DNA of 64,000 bases, from NCBI GenBank assembly GCA_950295325.1, contig OX485807.1:13481001-13545000 (forward strand), read 5' to 3'. Made by a program: the position numbers and the translations under genes. Under the pieces are notes generated by a model. That model was given only the letters and a program-made list of their open reading frames with translations. It was not told where the DNA came from and ran no database searches. Each line of letters starts with the position of its first letter. Positions within the stretch are counted from its first letter, which is position 1. This document shows positions 36,554 through 48,388 of the stretch, one piece after another. The stretch comes from Polytrichum commune (taxonomy: Eukaryota; Streptophyta; Polytrichopsida; Polytrichales; Polytrichaceae).

Positions 36554-36670
36554 GGAGTGGGAGGCCGCAAAGACTGCAGTTTTGGTAGCGGTGGGTTCGT
36601 GGAGCGACAAAAAAATTTTATTTCTATTTTTTGCGTTCATTGTTGCGGTTGTTGTTGGTTGCCCACTTCG

Positions 36671-39435
36671 ATGGCTGTGCAACCTCAGTACCCTGCATCC
36701 AACGTTGTGATTCCCGCCGACCACAGCAACAGGTGTCTTAATTTCTTCTCTCCCCTCAAAACAATGATGCTTTTAAACGCATACGAGAATGCATGAAACC
36801 TTCTCTCGTGTTTGTGGTGATCGACGGGGACAGATGTTGTGCTGCCTGGTGAATTCGCATCGAGTTGCAATCCGACTTGCAGGTTACATGAATTAAAAGC
36901 TCCTGGAAGAAAAAGTATCCTAATTCTTGGTATTGGAATGGAACAGGTCGGGCAGGCCATCGTCTGCTGTGGGCAATGACAACAGGAGCTTCTTGACACC
37001 GGGGCTCAACTTGAACTCGTTTCTCAGCAAGTTCCAGATTCACCAACCCGTCGTGGGAGGATCGAATCAGCTTCGCATCTTCAACCAATGTAAGTTACCA
37101 TCAGATTCTCCGCAAAACATCATCATCTTTGCCACAAGAGTACACCAAGGAGGCGAGCCAAGCAGGGTTGATTTCGATGATTATGGTGTTCAGCAATCAA
37201 AGACGTTCTTTCCAGCTTCCACTGTGCATAGAATTGGTGACCTAATCGTATCCGCCATCAATTCCTCCGTCGGAACGGAACGGCGATCATCAATTTCAGA
37301 ACACGTCCAATCATCAACCGTTGTAGTAGTAGCAGTAGTAGCAGAGCCAGGAAGAGCAGTGGTCCAACTTTCCCCCCTCTACGTTTCATCATTCTATCAC
37401 CTACCCTAGCATGGGTGAAATTAGGCTATGGTCATTTCTTGCGCCATTTTGCATCAAGCTCAGCATGAAATCCATCCTTCATTCTTCAAGGTTGCGACTT
37501 GTGACGTTGAAGAGATTCGGTACTCGCATAGTCCGAGAGCTAGAATCTTTCATCATACCTTCCTCCCTCTTGATTGAAGTTCGGGTAGGTAAGTGATGTT
37601 TTTTTCCTGTTTGGTTTTGCAGTGACCGGAGGAAGGCACGCATACCCTCCCCAAGTCAATGTAGCAGCAACACACGCAGAGAATGAGGGAAATGTCCCTG
37701 CAGCTGCGGGTGGATCCAGAAAGAGAGGCAGGGAAGTAGGAGACGACTTAGCCAGCCAGTGGCATCAACAACATCAGCAACACCAGCAGCACCTTCTCAA
37801 TGTCCCAAACTTCCATCAAACTCAAACCACTGGCCCTGGGTCGGTGGTTAATCCGCAGTCTACCACTGCTGCAGCAGCAGCACCAGGAGGAGGAGGAGTC
37901 TCCACAGGCTTGCGTCTCGCCTTCGAGAATGATCGTCTCCGCTCCACCTCGCCTGTTTCCACAAGCGGAAGACCCGAAGTGACTGCTAAGAATCTCGTCG
38001 CCAGCATGGCGGAGGATTTCAGTTCGCATCTCCAGAAAGAGCGTGACGAAATTGAACATCTCCTCAAAATACAGGTACACATATGAATGCATTTCGAACT
38101 GTGATACAAACCTGTGTCCATAAAAACAAGCAAGAAACCCTAGAGAGAGAGAGATTGCTTGCTTATGCTTTCTTGCTCTGGAGGAGCTGTTGTTCCGCTG
38201 TGTAGACGAGTGTCCTGAATGGATTTACACCTTGGACAATGTGGATTGGATTTATGTGTAGTCCATGTCACATGGGAATCTCGATGTCGACCTTCCAAGG
38301 TTTCTGCCCCGTTTCATCATTCCATTCTGAAATTGGGTTATGATGCTTGATAAGAATGGGGTCCGAATTCAATTGGGGCTTCGCTTGAACCAACATGTTT
38401 GCCTGTCATGAATAGAGAAACATGACTACTGCCAAGTAGATTAGAACATGTAAGATCCTTGAGAAAGTAGAGGAAAGGCAGCTATGTGCACACGTGCAAG
38501 TTTGTTTGAAAGGATTTCTCCTTTGCACTACACTAAAACAGATCTGATTTATCGTGGCATTCACATTGGCGTGCCATGTTTATTGGAGTGGTCTTCATGC
38601 CTTGTTATGTAGTGGCAAGATTCGCATGATATCTTCTCTAGTTGTCTCCAAGTGGATTGCAAGACAACGAATAATGTGGGTTTATGATCTGGCCCACACA
38701 GAACCAGATGTTTAGTGTAGTGCAATCACTGGATCCCTTGTTGTTTTCACCACTTTTGGTAAGATCTTTTTGGCATGGGAGTGAGGAGTGGGTGGATGAA
38801 TCAAAGATCTGTAGGGTGCTTGACCTATTTTATCCCAACCAACCCTAACCTAACCTTTTCTGTGTAATGCTGTTGTTTAGGGAGAGCAAGTGAGACAGCT
38901 TCTGGAAGAAAAGCGGCAGCGGCATTGCCGCCAGCTGATCGCTGCAGTGGAATTAGGGTTTTCACGCAAGCTCCGGGAGAAGGACTTGGAAGCGGAGAAG
39001 GTGAAGCACCAGAATCAGGAGCTGCTGGACAGACTACAACACCTGAGTGCGGAATCTATCAACTGGCAGAACAAGCTTCGACAATCGGAGCAGAATGTCA
39101 ACTTATTGAGGTCCAGTATACACCAGGCCTCGCAGCACCAACCCTATGCTCTCAACAGGGAGCAACAAAGCAAGGAAGGGTGTGGAGACAGCGAGGTTGA
39201 TGACTGTGCTTCTTCGTATGTAGACGACAGGATTGACGCTCATGCCCGAACTTTCAACGAGAACAAGGAGCTTCGGGAGCAGTGGACTTGTCGTGTGTGC
39301 CGGTGTAAGGATGTGTCCATGTTGCTGTTACCTTGCAGACATCTCTGCTTGTGCAAGGATTGCGAGGGACAACTCGATGCTTGCCCTCTCTGCCGAGCTC
39401 CCAAGAACGCCTCTGTCCAAGTTTACATGTCGTGA
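36671..39435 (+). CDS. BOI/BRG-type RING-finger E3 ubiquitin ligase, 4 coding exons
   Basis: Coding exons are 36671-36732, 36947-37089, 37623-38074 and 38881-39435, joining to 403 codons plus TGA. All three introns are GT...AG and the phases agree (2, 1, 0). The start MAVQPQYP matches the conserved MAVQAQYP start of plant BRG/SBP1-like proteins. A basic RKRGR patch (residues 101-105) could be a nuclear signal, followed by a His/Gln-rich stretch and an Ala run. Residues about 200-310 are charged and heptad-like, probably the coiled coil of this family. The C-terminal C3HC4 RING has ligands C356, C359, C371, H373, C377, C380, C387 and C390, and the protein ends SVQVYMS as in homologues. In Arabidopsis, BOI/BRG proteins are E3 ligases limiting cell death and binding DELLA proteins. 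The same role here is inferred. The frame stays open upstream to 36557 but has no ATG, so 36671 is the first in-frame ATG. Confidence 0.93.
36733..36946 (+). other. Intron 1 of the RING E3 gene
   Basis: A 214-bp intron with GTGTCT donor and AACAG acceptor. It splits an arginine codon after AG (phase 2). No repeat is seen inside it. Its reading frames contain only short chance ORFs. Confidence 0.85.
37090..37622 (+). other. Intron 2 of the RING E3 gene
   Basis: A 533-bp intron with a consensus GTAAGT donor and a T-rich tract ending TTTTGCAG. The split codon rejoins as TTG (Leu). A TAG-rich trinucleotide run lies near 37322-37345. No gene is seen inside. Confidence 0.88.
38075..38880 (+). other. 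Intron 3 of the RING E3 gene, carrying a MITE
   Basis: An 806-bp intron, GTACAC donor and TTGTTTAG acceptor, with a CTAAC-rich stretch near 38845-38856 that could hold the branch point. Phase 0 joins LLKIQ to GEQVRQ, a junction preserved in the protein family. It contains the inverted-repeat element at 38523-38725. Confidence 0.88.
38523..38725. mobile_element. MITE inside intron 3
   Basis: A 203-bp segment bounded by perfect 15-bp inverted repeats, TTGCACTACACTAAA at 38523-38537 and its complement at 38711-38725. It has no coding capacity. The ACACTAA ends resemble the abundant TTAGTGT-ended MITEs elsewhere in the window. A clear target duplication was not found. Because it lies within the intron it should not affect the protein unless it disturbs splicing. 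Confidence 0.75.
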
Positions 39436-40389
39436 CATACCAATTTCACATGTTTCTCAACATGTTTCCAAATCTCTGCACAGGTTCACAACTCTGGACA
39501 TGGCGTGTACATGTCACGAGGCTAATTTGGAAGCTGAGCTGAACCATGGCATGATGACATGGAGGAATTCACCACCATAGGAAAATTTGACATACAGTGG
39601 GGCTCATAGGGCACCAGAAAACTGAAAACCCATCACCACCAATACAGAAAGCTCAATTCATCAACAACAATGAGTCTTTACATACCAACCAACACATTAG
39701 GTTAGTAGGATCATCATCATTTCATGCGTAGGGAGAGAGAGAGAGAGAGAGGAGAGTGAGATAGAGAGGGGTTTAGTCCATTTTTTTAATACCATCACCA
39801 CCCAACATCTGAAGAGCCAACAGCAGACCTCCCCTTCTTCTTGGCGAGGTCAAGATTGTTCAGGGCTCCACTACTTTTTTGTAGAGTAGGTCGTGCCTAT
39901 TCTTGCACTACATTTGCCAACAACGCAACTTGTTGTATATGCAATTTAATTATAACAATTTTGTTTTTCCCACAGACTGAACTTCAGTATGTGCTTACGG
40001 CTTCTTTTTCAATCACAACTCTAACCTGTGATTCTGTGACAAAAACTTTTCGAATGTCTCTTGAGATTGTTTGTGTGATGGATTGTCTTGGCAAAGAATG
40101 CCAGCGTGCAAGTGTATGTGTGTGCCAAGAATGCCAGTTGAATGCCAAGAACAAACATTCTTACAGTACAATTCCAATGCGATGGTTACCATGAGATTAT
40201 TTTTTCGTTTCCATTATGCATACACTAAACCTTGGTGTTACCCTCCACTCTGAACTTCTTGTATGCAACTCCTCTCACGATGATGGTAATTATCGCATGT
40301 CAATCCTAGAGAACCGTGGACTTCCCAAACCCCCAAAACCCTGAACTTTGAAGATTAGTTTTTCAGGCGAAACTACGATAAACGTTTTT
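39436..40389 (+). other. 3' flank of the RING E3 gene
   Basis: Presumably contains the 3' UTR. A GA repeat lies at 39731-39751. I could not pick a poly(A) site with confidence. The open frames near 39841-40253 lack any recognisable domain. Confidence 0.4.
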
Positions 40390-40719
40390 ATTTAGTGTCA
40401 CCGATTCTATTCGTCTTGCTCAATAATAATCTTAACATTATTTGCCATTCCTTGCAAATTGTTTTGGACATTCTAGATTTACAGTGTTGCAATTATTGTC
40501 CCTTATGAAGTGATTTTTCATCCAAGTTTCAATCATCCATGACAATAATTCACCACAGATATGTACCAAACTTTGTTTCAATAATTGATATTTAGATGAA
40601 CTAAAAGTGAGCTGGGATTACAGTACTTGCAAACTTATTTATAACAAGTGTCAGTAGAAAATTTACCACAGTGACATAGAATACTGTATTCTATGTCACT
40701 AAATACAATATTTAGTGTA
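40390..40719 (+). mobile_element. MITE, family C, copy 4, downstream of the RING E3 gene
   Basis: Starts TTTAGTGTCACCGATTCT and ends ACAATATTTAGTGT. The inner GTTGCAATTATTGTC and ATCCATGACAATAATTC blocks match copies 2 and 3. Near its right end an ATAGAATAC/GTATTCTAT hairpin lies at about 40676-40694. Confidence 0.72.
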
Positions 40720-41239
40720 GTTCTTAGTTTTGAGCATGCATTTCTATGTGTTGGGATCGTGTATAAGTGTGGTTCACTGTTGATATTTTGATGCGTTGTC
40801 TGATCACCTATTGGAACCTTCATGAATTAGAAGCTCACTGCCAGGAGGTGGTGGTAGATAAGTAAGTGACCGAATGTGGCATTTGTATATCTGCAAATCT
40901 GCCACAGTTGTTAAGATGGCTGACCTTTAATTTCTTCTTTGGATTAATCGGCTTGCCAAAATCTTGTTTTGCATCACATGAAATTCATTTATTGATTCCA
41001 GCAAGTGTACATGTTCTGAAAATTCCCACTTTCATCACCCGTTGAATCTCCCAGACTTGGAACTGGAATCAAATTGTAGTGTGTCCTTTCTTCAGTTATT
41101 TCTCTCTCTCTAGACCTACATATATAGAGTAGCCAAGTGTGCGAGGCCGTTGGAACTGCATAAGGTAGATGTGTAATTCCAACAATAATCTAGACATCTA
41201 GGGTAAGTGCACCTATAGTTGTGCACCTTGACCCTCTAA

Positions 41240-41666
41240 GGGTGAGTTTTCATGTAGGTTGCTAGCGCACCAGATTCTAGTGTGAATAAGGACAAACCCG
41301 CCCAAATGTGGAGGGAGTCTGGTGGGGAAGGGTTCGTATGTGCCAACTAGCTAGCTACTTCTCATCTTCTCAAATCTAGGTCCACCTACTAATCTCGTCC
41401 TCGTGGTTACCAAGGATGGACTTCTGACCAACATTGGTTCTCTGGAGCCTTCAACCGGTCTTAATTGTTCAATGATTGGCACGTGTAGGTTGAGGATTTT
41501 TTAGTGGGCACATGGAATTGTAGAGGCCCGTGTCCATGGCCCTCCACATTCTAGCGGACTGCCATAACGTGGTTGGATGGTGGCTTGTGCTTAACTACAT
41601 GAGAACACCTCCGACCCACTATTATCTAGAAACTAATGAGCAATCGGCGTACATGGAAACTCACCC
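41240..41666. mobile_element. Tourist-like MITE, GGGTGAG ends
   Basis: 427 bp, left GGGTGAGTTTTCATGTA and right the inverse with one mismatch, with an exact TAA duplication at 41237-41239 and 41667-41669. No coding capacity. Different interior from the GGGCC family. Confidence 0.88.
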
Positions 41667-42214
41667 TAATTGTGCACTTGTCCCACCTTAATCTTGGATC
41701 AATAGATTTACTCTCCTTTATTGGTTGCTCCTTGGGCACATGCTTCCTATGTTGAGACCTCCTACTCAATTGTATGATGCGCAATAATAGTAACGTTGGT
41801 GCGTGATAATAAGAGCAATGAAGATAAAGATCCACCATCTACCTATGCTCAATTTGCAACAATTTTGGATTCCATGCCTTTGTGAAAACAATACTTTGTT
41901 TTTGAGTGTCTTAGAAACTTGATTTTTGAACATTTTGATCCCCAAAAATCTATGAATTTTTTTTTCTTTCTTTCCACTATAGACTATTTAACTAAAGTGC
42001 AAGTGCACAGTACTAGGTACACCTACCCTATAATTAAATGATATGTGGTTAGGTGTGGATCTAAGAAAGGACACTAGAAAGAGATCATATTATGTGTTGA
42101 AAAAGTGCTAATGATTCCAGTCTCAATAGTCAAGTTACATGATTGGGAAGACCTATATGAACACAAGAATCTTCACTTTGGTAACGAATAAGATAAATAT
42201 AAAACAAAAGCGGG

Positions 42215-42440
42215 GATTAGTGCATATGAGCATACATTTCATCCATCCAACATAAAAAAATTGACCACTATAAGTTTGTGACTGATTCACCTCAAATGAC
42301 TTGGACTAGACTAGATTTTGGACTTTAAAACTACTGTTGATGTCCAATCAACTAATGTCTATTAACCTCCGGGCTGCATACTATTTCGGGGCTTCTATCT
42401 TGGATGAATGAGAGGTACCCTCATATGCAACAATTTTTCC
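42215..42440. mobile_element. MITE, family G, copy 3
   Basis: Left CATACATTTCATCCATCC, middle CTCAAATGACTTGG, right TTGGATGAATGAGAGG. Non-coding. Confidence 0.65.
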
Positions 42441-42667
42441 TCCGACACAAAAAGATAGAAAAGAAAAGCTAACATTTCATTCATCCATCATAAGTTCTGT
42501 AAGTGGATGTTTCATTTATAACCATTACCTTACAAACCCTTTAATTTTCTCTTGGGACGGCAGTTAAATCACTAATTGTAATCGCCTTCTGTTGACATGT
42601 TCATGTTGCTTTTGTCACAATCTCGCCTCCAACATGCTCTGAAATTCCAACACTGACTACTACTACT

Positions 42668-43148
42668 ACACCATTTATGATATTTAGTATCACATTCACC
42701 TTTTGGGAAGGGGCTTAAACTAGATGCCTAGAGATCTCAAAGTGCTGCGCCCGTTAATTGCCATTATGATACTATTCGTCCACATGAGCAACATTTTTAA
42801 GTGAAAATTATTTACATTTTGACATTTAGTGTAGAACATTGCGAAACTTGAAATGATAGTTTTGCAAGTTTAGTATACAGAGGAAGATATTATTAAGTAT
42901 ACTAATTTAAAGTGTCATTTATGCACACTTGAGTCAATTTGTGAAACCATTGTGTAACATAGGTATACACCTCGTAACACTACTGAACACACCCATGGTC
43001 AAGATTTTAGTAAGCGCACTTGAATGCCAAGTGACATGCGGTGACACTAATGGTTAAGTCGTTAATCATCAGTGCAACCTAGCATACGCCTCAAAATAGG
43101 ATAAGTGACACTAAAAACGCATGTGACACTCAATACCATAAACGGTGT
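42668..43148. mobile_element. MITE, family D, copy 2
   Basis: 481 bp, ACACCATTTATGATATTTAG to inverse ACACCGTTTATGGTATTGAG. Shares the GCGCACTTGAATGCCAAGTG block near the right with copy 1. Confidence 0.82.
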
Positions 43149-45915
43149 ACTACGCCAGCAGTAGTTGTAGTACTACAACAACAGCGGCCTCCACATCTTC
43201 CCGCTTTCATTGCTGTGGCCTGGCCTTAAAAAAAGCTTATGGCAGCTCTTTGATGTCGAGCTTCTCACATTCGCACATGATGTAAGTAAAGTTAAGGTAC
43301 TCACGCGGGGTAGTTGGTCAAATTCATGGAGCCTGATAAGTGTAAAAGTACTCCTCTCTCTCTCTCTCTCACAGTGTACACCTCCTTTGATAATGGAGTT
43401 CAACACACTTAAAGTTAACACCCACTTAACCTTAACCATGCTCATGCACGCCCGCCACTATTGCTGTAGGCCAGGGTTTCGTGGCCACCCTGCATGCATC
43501 AAGAACCGAAAAAGTTGGCAGCAAGCAATCAATTAAACCTTGCCCGCTTGCTCGCTCATTCATCAATCCATTTACGCTCCTCCACCAGGCACAAATTTAT
43601 GTGTTAAGTGAGATCGATGTACGATTCTCGGTCGCAACCCACCCGCCCCACCCGCCCCGCCCGCCCATGTTCTCATCACACCCATCTGTTAATCTATGAA
43701 ATCTAATCTACACAGATCATCTGACCAGAGAGATATACATTATTACCAACCCTCAGGCCCGATCTTAATGACTTCTGTGAGTTGACCTGGGTCAAAATCA
43801 GAGTGGCAGGCCGGGGTGTGTAATAACGTCGCCAAGACTTTCCCTTCACTTGTATTATGTGATTACTTGCGTGAACAAGGACAGCTGCGAGTCAGTGCTT
43901 TGGTACCCAGCTACCTAGTGTAAATCAGCAGATCAGACATGCAGGCATTTATTAGCGCCCATTTTGTCGTTGCAGGCGGCAAATCTTTTAACCTTGCATT
44001 GGGGCGTTAACTTCGTACATCTATATATCTATATATATAAATTTAGCTTTCAAGTTAGTCTACTCCATAAGCAAGCCCAGGCTATAAGTTAAGCTGCTCA
44101 GTGGCGCGGCCTGCCAGCCATGATCAGCAGCACGCACAAATGCAAATGCTGATGCTGATGCTCCTGCTGCTGGCTGTGGCTGACTGAATGTTTTTTGGGC
44201 CCTGCAGGCACCTCTGTTTGAGTGTCAAGTTGTCAACCTTCGAGTTCGCCAGTACCATGATCCAGACAACCAAACCACACCTGCTACAATGCCTTGTCTT
44301 ATTTGACCAGGAGATTCAAAGTAATTTACCTCCCTTCAAGCCGCACGTCATTGCTTCAATCCGGGGTTGACGTCAATATCTAGATATATATATATATATA
44401 GATAGATATAGATAGATATATTCTCGTACTCTACTGGTGAATTCCATACCACAATGGGTATGATGGTAGTTTGCTCATTTTTGAATCCAAGCATCAGAGT
44501 AGCGAGCAGGTGAACGGAGGGCAGGTCATTTGTTTTGTGCTGCTCAAGCCTCACACATGTTTACACGCGCTGCTGGAATTTTTGCAAGAAATATATGACC
44601 ATGGCAGATACGCAAGGTTTTTCAGTTGCACTCGACATGTGCTGCTTTGGGATTCGAATGCCAGTCGTGTACGTTGGTTTAGATGCAATCTTGATTTTCA
44701 AGAGCTCACAAATGATGGGTACATGGCATCGTCCGAGATCGGATCTGAAAGTGAGTGGTTTCCAAGAATCCAAAAACCTGTTGAGGGAAATGCAGGGTTG
44801 CTCAATGGTGCTAGTGCTCTGGTCCACACGTCCTAGGCAACTGAAAATTTTGCGCAAATCTATCATCGTGCTGTGGTAGATTTGCAAACGGAAGACACGT
44901 GCTTTGAGGCTCATGTATATGCTCGCCATGTATGTTCACAAGCCTTTTGGGTGCATCTCTAGTCTTCCAAAACGTTGCAAATGGGGCGCACTACAGTGCC
45001 TGATTTGATATTTGAAAACGAATGCAGCCTTTGAAGTGTCCATTCCACTGACATGGTTGCTTAGTGGTGCTAGTGCTCTCACACACGTACTCCACAATGA
45101 TTTTTTTATAAGTAAAATCTACCAACCGTATAGATTTACTGAGGTTCGAAATGGGCTTGTGTGCTGGTAGTGGATGTTCACAAGCTTTTGGGTGCAAAAT
45201 GAAAATCATATAGTCAAGAGTTGAATTAAAAGGGCCGAAGAAATGGCTGCCAATTGCTTGATTACTGTCAGGTCAGTATCTGCAGTAATAACTTACACTG
45301 GGTGAGGTTGAGGCAACTATAACCGATAATATAAGAGAGTCTGCATCTGTTTAGGAGGAGTAATAGCGGAGAATTATTTTTCTTGTGAAGAGAAACAAAT
45401 TATAAGGAGAATGCAAAGTTCTTCTTCTTCTTCTTATTATTATTTCTTTTCATGAATACGAAAATGATTACAAATTTTGAAGCGGTAAAGTTAGGGTGAT
45501 GTATAGTCGATTTATAGGTTAACCCATAATCACTCATATTAATTCTAATACTTGGCTATAACAATTATCAAAACTCTTATGAGGGTAATCAATCACAAGC
45601 CGCCACCACGTAAACCTTAACTATGTTAAGTACAAACTTTAGATCTCATCCATGTCGGCATTACATGATCCTGGTGAGCAGTGAAAAGGACTTGGGCAAC
45701 TATGGATGCCTCGACCTTATAAGTTAAGCAGCTTGAACTTTTAGCTTGAACTTTGAAGGTTGGTGAGGATAGAATGCCCACTCTACAAGTTGGCACAACT
45801 GTCTAATTTTTTTAGTACCTTATCTCTAAGTAGTATGAGAAAAATCATGTCATACATATATTATAGGACCTCAAGCCAGAGATTTTATTTACATGTCCTT
45901 TTTGCAGTTGCTACT
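43149..45915. other. Gene-free stretch
   Basis: A CT repeat near 43351-43370, CCCGC-type repeats near 43637-43664, a GATGCT/CTGCTG stretch at about 44150-44172, TA and GATA repeats at 44384-44420 and a TTC/TTA run near 45420-45443. A 121-codon frame at 44471-44836 has no recognisable domain. AATGGTGCTAGTGCTCT near 44803 has a relative near 45064. Confidence 0.5.
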
Positions 45916-46237
45916 GCACTAAATAGTCTTATTCGTGTGCATTACCGTAATTTTCTAGAGCCCACGCTAATTCTCATTATGAGGACCACATTAATTGTCA
46001 ACCCATGCTAGGTTTATACTTAGAAAATCAATATGGGTGATTTTTTTTAATTTTTTTTTTTAAAACATTTGTATTGCTTGTGTCTCATAACCACTATTCA
46101 ATGTGTTGGTATGAGGACTTAGGGGAAGACTTGGGGTCTTGGACCCATGTTAATTCCACTTTGACTAGAAAATTAGTGTGGCCCACAGTAATTTTCATGC
46201 TAATTTTTCACCCACACTATTAACACTATTTAGTGTA
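45916..46237. mobile_element. MITE, family E, copy 1
   Basis: GCACTAAATAGTC left end; ACTATTTAGTGTAC right end. Inner CCCACGCTAATTCTCATTAT and the GTGTGGCCCACAGTAATTTTC block recur in 54964-55318. Confidence 0.78.
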
Positions 46238-46278
46238 CTTTACAATCATCTTGGGGATTTGAAAGGAGGGACTAAGTA

Positions 46279-46672
46279 ATACACTAGATATTGTACTTAG
46301 TGTCATATGATACTACCGTACTTTATGTTATTGTGGTAAATATTCTAATGACTCTTCTCATGAATAAATTTTCAAGTATTTACATGGATGATTGAAATTT
46401 GGATGAGAGCTATGCCAATTATTGAAATGAAATTTATTATATTCTGCATCGTAACAATAATATAACACATAATATAATAATTCATGGATTATTGAAATTT
46501 GGATGAAATTTCACGTCCTAAGTGACAATAATTGCAACATTGAAAATCTATAATGCCCAATTTTTTCTTACAAGAATTGACAAATCATGTTGAGTTTTCA
46601 TTAGTATTGATGAGACTACATGGGCCGTTTATAATTAGTATTGAGCGAGACACATAGAATGATATTTAGTAC
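46279..46672 (-). mobile_element. MITE, family C, copy 5, with internal duplication
   Basis: Inverse-orientation copy beginning ACACTAGATATTGTAC. The motif ATTGAAATTTGGATGA occurs twice (about 46392 and 46490), separated by an AT-rich insertion. It is directly followed by the family B element at 46673. Confidence 0.65.
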
Positions 46673-46891
46673 TACACTAAATATGATATTTTTTTGTCAC
46701 TTACTATTTGAAATTATGCAATGCTATATCTATTTAATGCACATCTCATAATTTACAAAAATGTTGAATTGGTTGTTTGGACATTATAGAACATCATAAA
46801 CTTTACTTGGTGAAAAATTACATCAATAATAAAAAGATATAGCACTATGTAAATCCAAATAGTAAGTGACACTAAATATCATATTTAGTGG
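46673..46891. mobile_element. MITE, family B, copy 3
   Basis: TACACTAAATATGATAT left end and AAATATCATATTTAGTG right end. Inner TTACTATTTGAAATTATGC pairs with ATGTAAATCCAAATAGTAA. About 219 bp, no coding. Confidence 0.78.
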
Positions 46892-47099
46892 AGTTGTTGG
46901 GTATATGCTAGCTTAGCGGATGAATGCACAAATTATGTCGCCAGTTGAAATGAGGTGAGACACAAGCATCATGTCAAAAGATAAGTGCAACTCACAATAC
47001 TGTAGATTCGAATTTGAACAAATTACAATTCAAAGTCCTTGATTCAACTGTATAACATTATTTAGCCATGTGGATCGGTTCCTTGACCCTAGAATATGT

Positions 47100-47394
47100 C
47101 AACTATGGTAATATGTGGAAGTTACATGTTTGAATTTAGTGTTAATAAGGATATGAAAAAAATGATGTCGACTTTGGTAGACGAGAGATCAACGAGCAGG
47201 AAGGTGGGGCGCCACATCTAAAATCGCAAGTCCAGTGAAATTCATGCTTCACATGAAGGGAGGTGGCAGTAGGGAAGGTAGCGGCACATTTACGTCTAAC
47301 ACTAATTGTCAAGGGATTGAAAATTAATGTTGAGCAGGGTAGGGTGGTAACAACATTAGATATAATCAAACACTAAATATCATATTCAGTGTAG
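47100..47394 (+). mobile_element. Repeat family H, copy 1
   Basis: CTATGGTAATATGTGGAAG at the left and AAATATCATATTCAGTG at the right. The inverse copy is at about 63655-63850 (CTTCCACATATTACCATAG). Confidence 0.68.
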
Positions 47395-47737
47395 TGCTGG
47401 CTCGGGGGGGGGGGTAGTCATTGGTTGGAGTAGCAATATACGTGCGAACAAATGATAGGGTATTTTAAAAACATGGGGGCTAAAAATTATAAATGGACTT
47501 AAGAGTAATATAGGGTATGAAAAATGGCATTGGACATCTTTAAAGTACTATAGGGTATGGAATAATAGGTAATTTGGAATTATAAGTAATGCAAGCCATT
47601 TTTCTATTAACCCAAAGTAGAAATTTACATAATGATAGCATGTGAAAAAAAGAAGAGAATTGAAAGTAATACCCCCCTATAAATAGTGGTTGTTCGCACC
47701 TACATCCTTAACTTTTTAACACATTGCCCCCCCCCCT

Positions 47738-48166
47738 GAGAGTGTTGGGGAGATTTCTGGCATAATTAGTCGAGATCCTATTCTTTCCAATGTAAACCAG
47801 TTACACATTGACATCTTTCAGGTTATCTTTGAATATATTGAGGAATATTCGACATATTCATGTAAATCGATTGGCAATTTTTCCAAAGTCTTGAATTTGA
47901 ACCGGTTATATCTCAAGCTCAATAGGCTCATCAGTAACAATGAATGGGGAGAACCGGTTGCTAGTTACAAATGAACCAATTGAGTTTGAGAAATAATCAG
48001 TTGAGGTTTAAGACTTCAAGATAATTACGGATCATTTCAGAGTAATTTATGGAATATACCTCAAATTAATAAAGAAAAACTGAAGGATGTCACCATGTAA
48101 TTGGTTGGGCTTGGAAACACTAGGATATCGACCGATCATGTCCAAAAACCTCCTTGGACACTAATA
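47738..48166. mobile_element. Foldback MITE, family F, complete palindromic copy
   Basis: Two arms of about 200 bp in inverse orientation around a short centre near 47940. The left arm has GTCGAGATCCTA and AACCGGTTATATCTCAA; the right arm has the inverses. It explains the single-arm copies listed separately. It lies 20 bp from the family B' MITE at 48187. Confidence 0.82.
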
Positions 48167-48186
48167 TGTAACTATGCTGAATTATC

Positions 48187-48388
48187 CTATTAGTGTGGGT
48201 TATCATTTGGAGATTCATGCTGCTATAACTTTTTGCCAACATGATCCCTTTTTACCAAGTAAGTTACATCATGTTTTTTTGATGTGCATACTAACTATTT
48301 ATGTAGCTTGAGTAAAAAATTAAGCTCAGTATAAATGTAATACCAATGCGTAAATCCAAATGGTAACCCACACTAATAGGACAATTCA
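48187..48388. mobile_element. MITE, family B', intact copy
   Basis: CCTATTAGTGTGGGTTATCA at the left and TGGTAACCCACACTAATAGG at the right form nearly perfect inverted ends. Subterminal GGAGATTCATGC pairs with GCGTAAATCC. This intact copy shows where the split copy at 5213-5780 was interrupted. Confidence 0.8.

Noticed and set aside
36557-36670. In-frame upstream extension of the RING E3 protein
   Set aside because: The frame is open but begins at GTG with no ATG, and the family starts at MAVQ.
39841-40194. 117-codon frame downstream of the RING E3 gene
   Set aside because: Cysteine-rich but without zinc-finger spacing; probably 3' flank or UTR.
44471-44836. 121-codon frame with overlapping frames on both strands
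   Set aside because: No motif recognised and similarly long frames on both strands, which is typical of chance.
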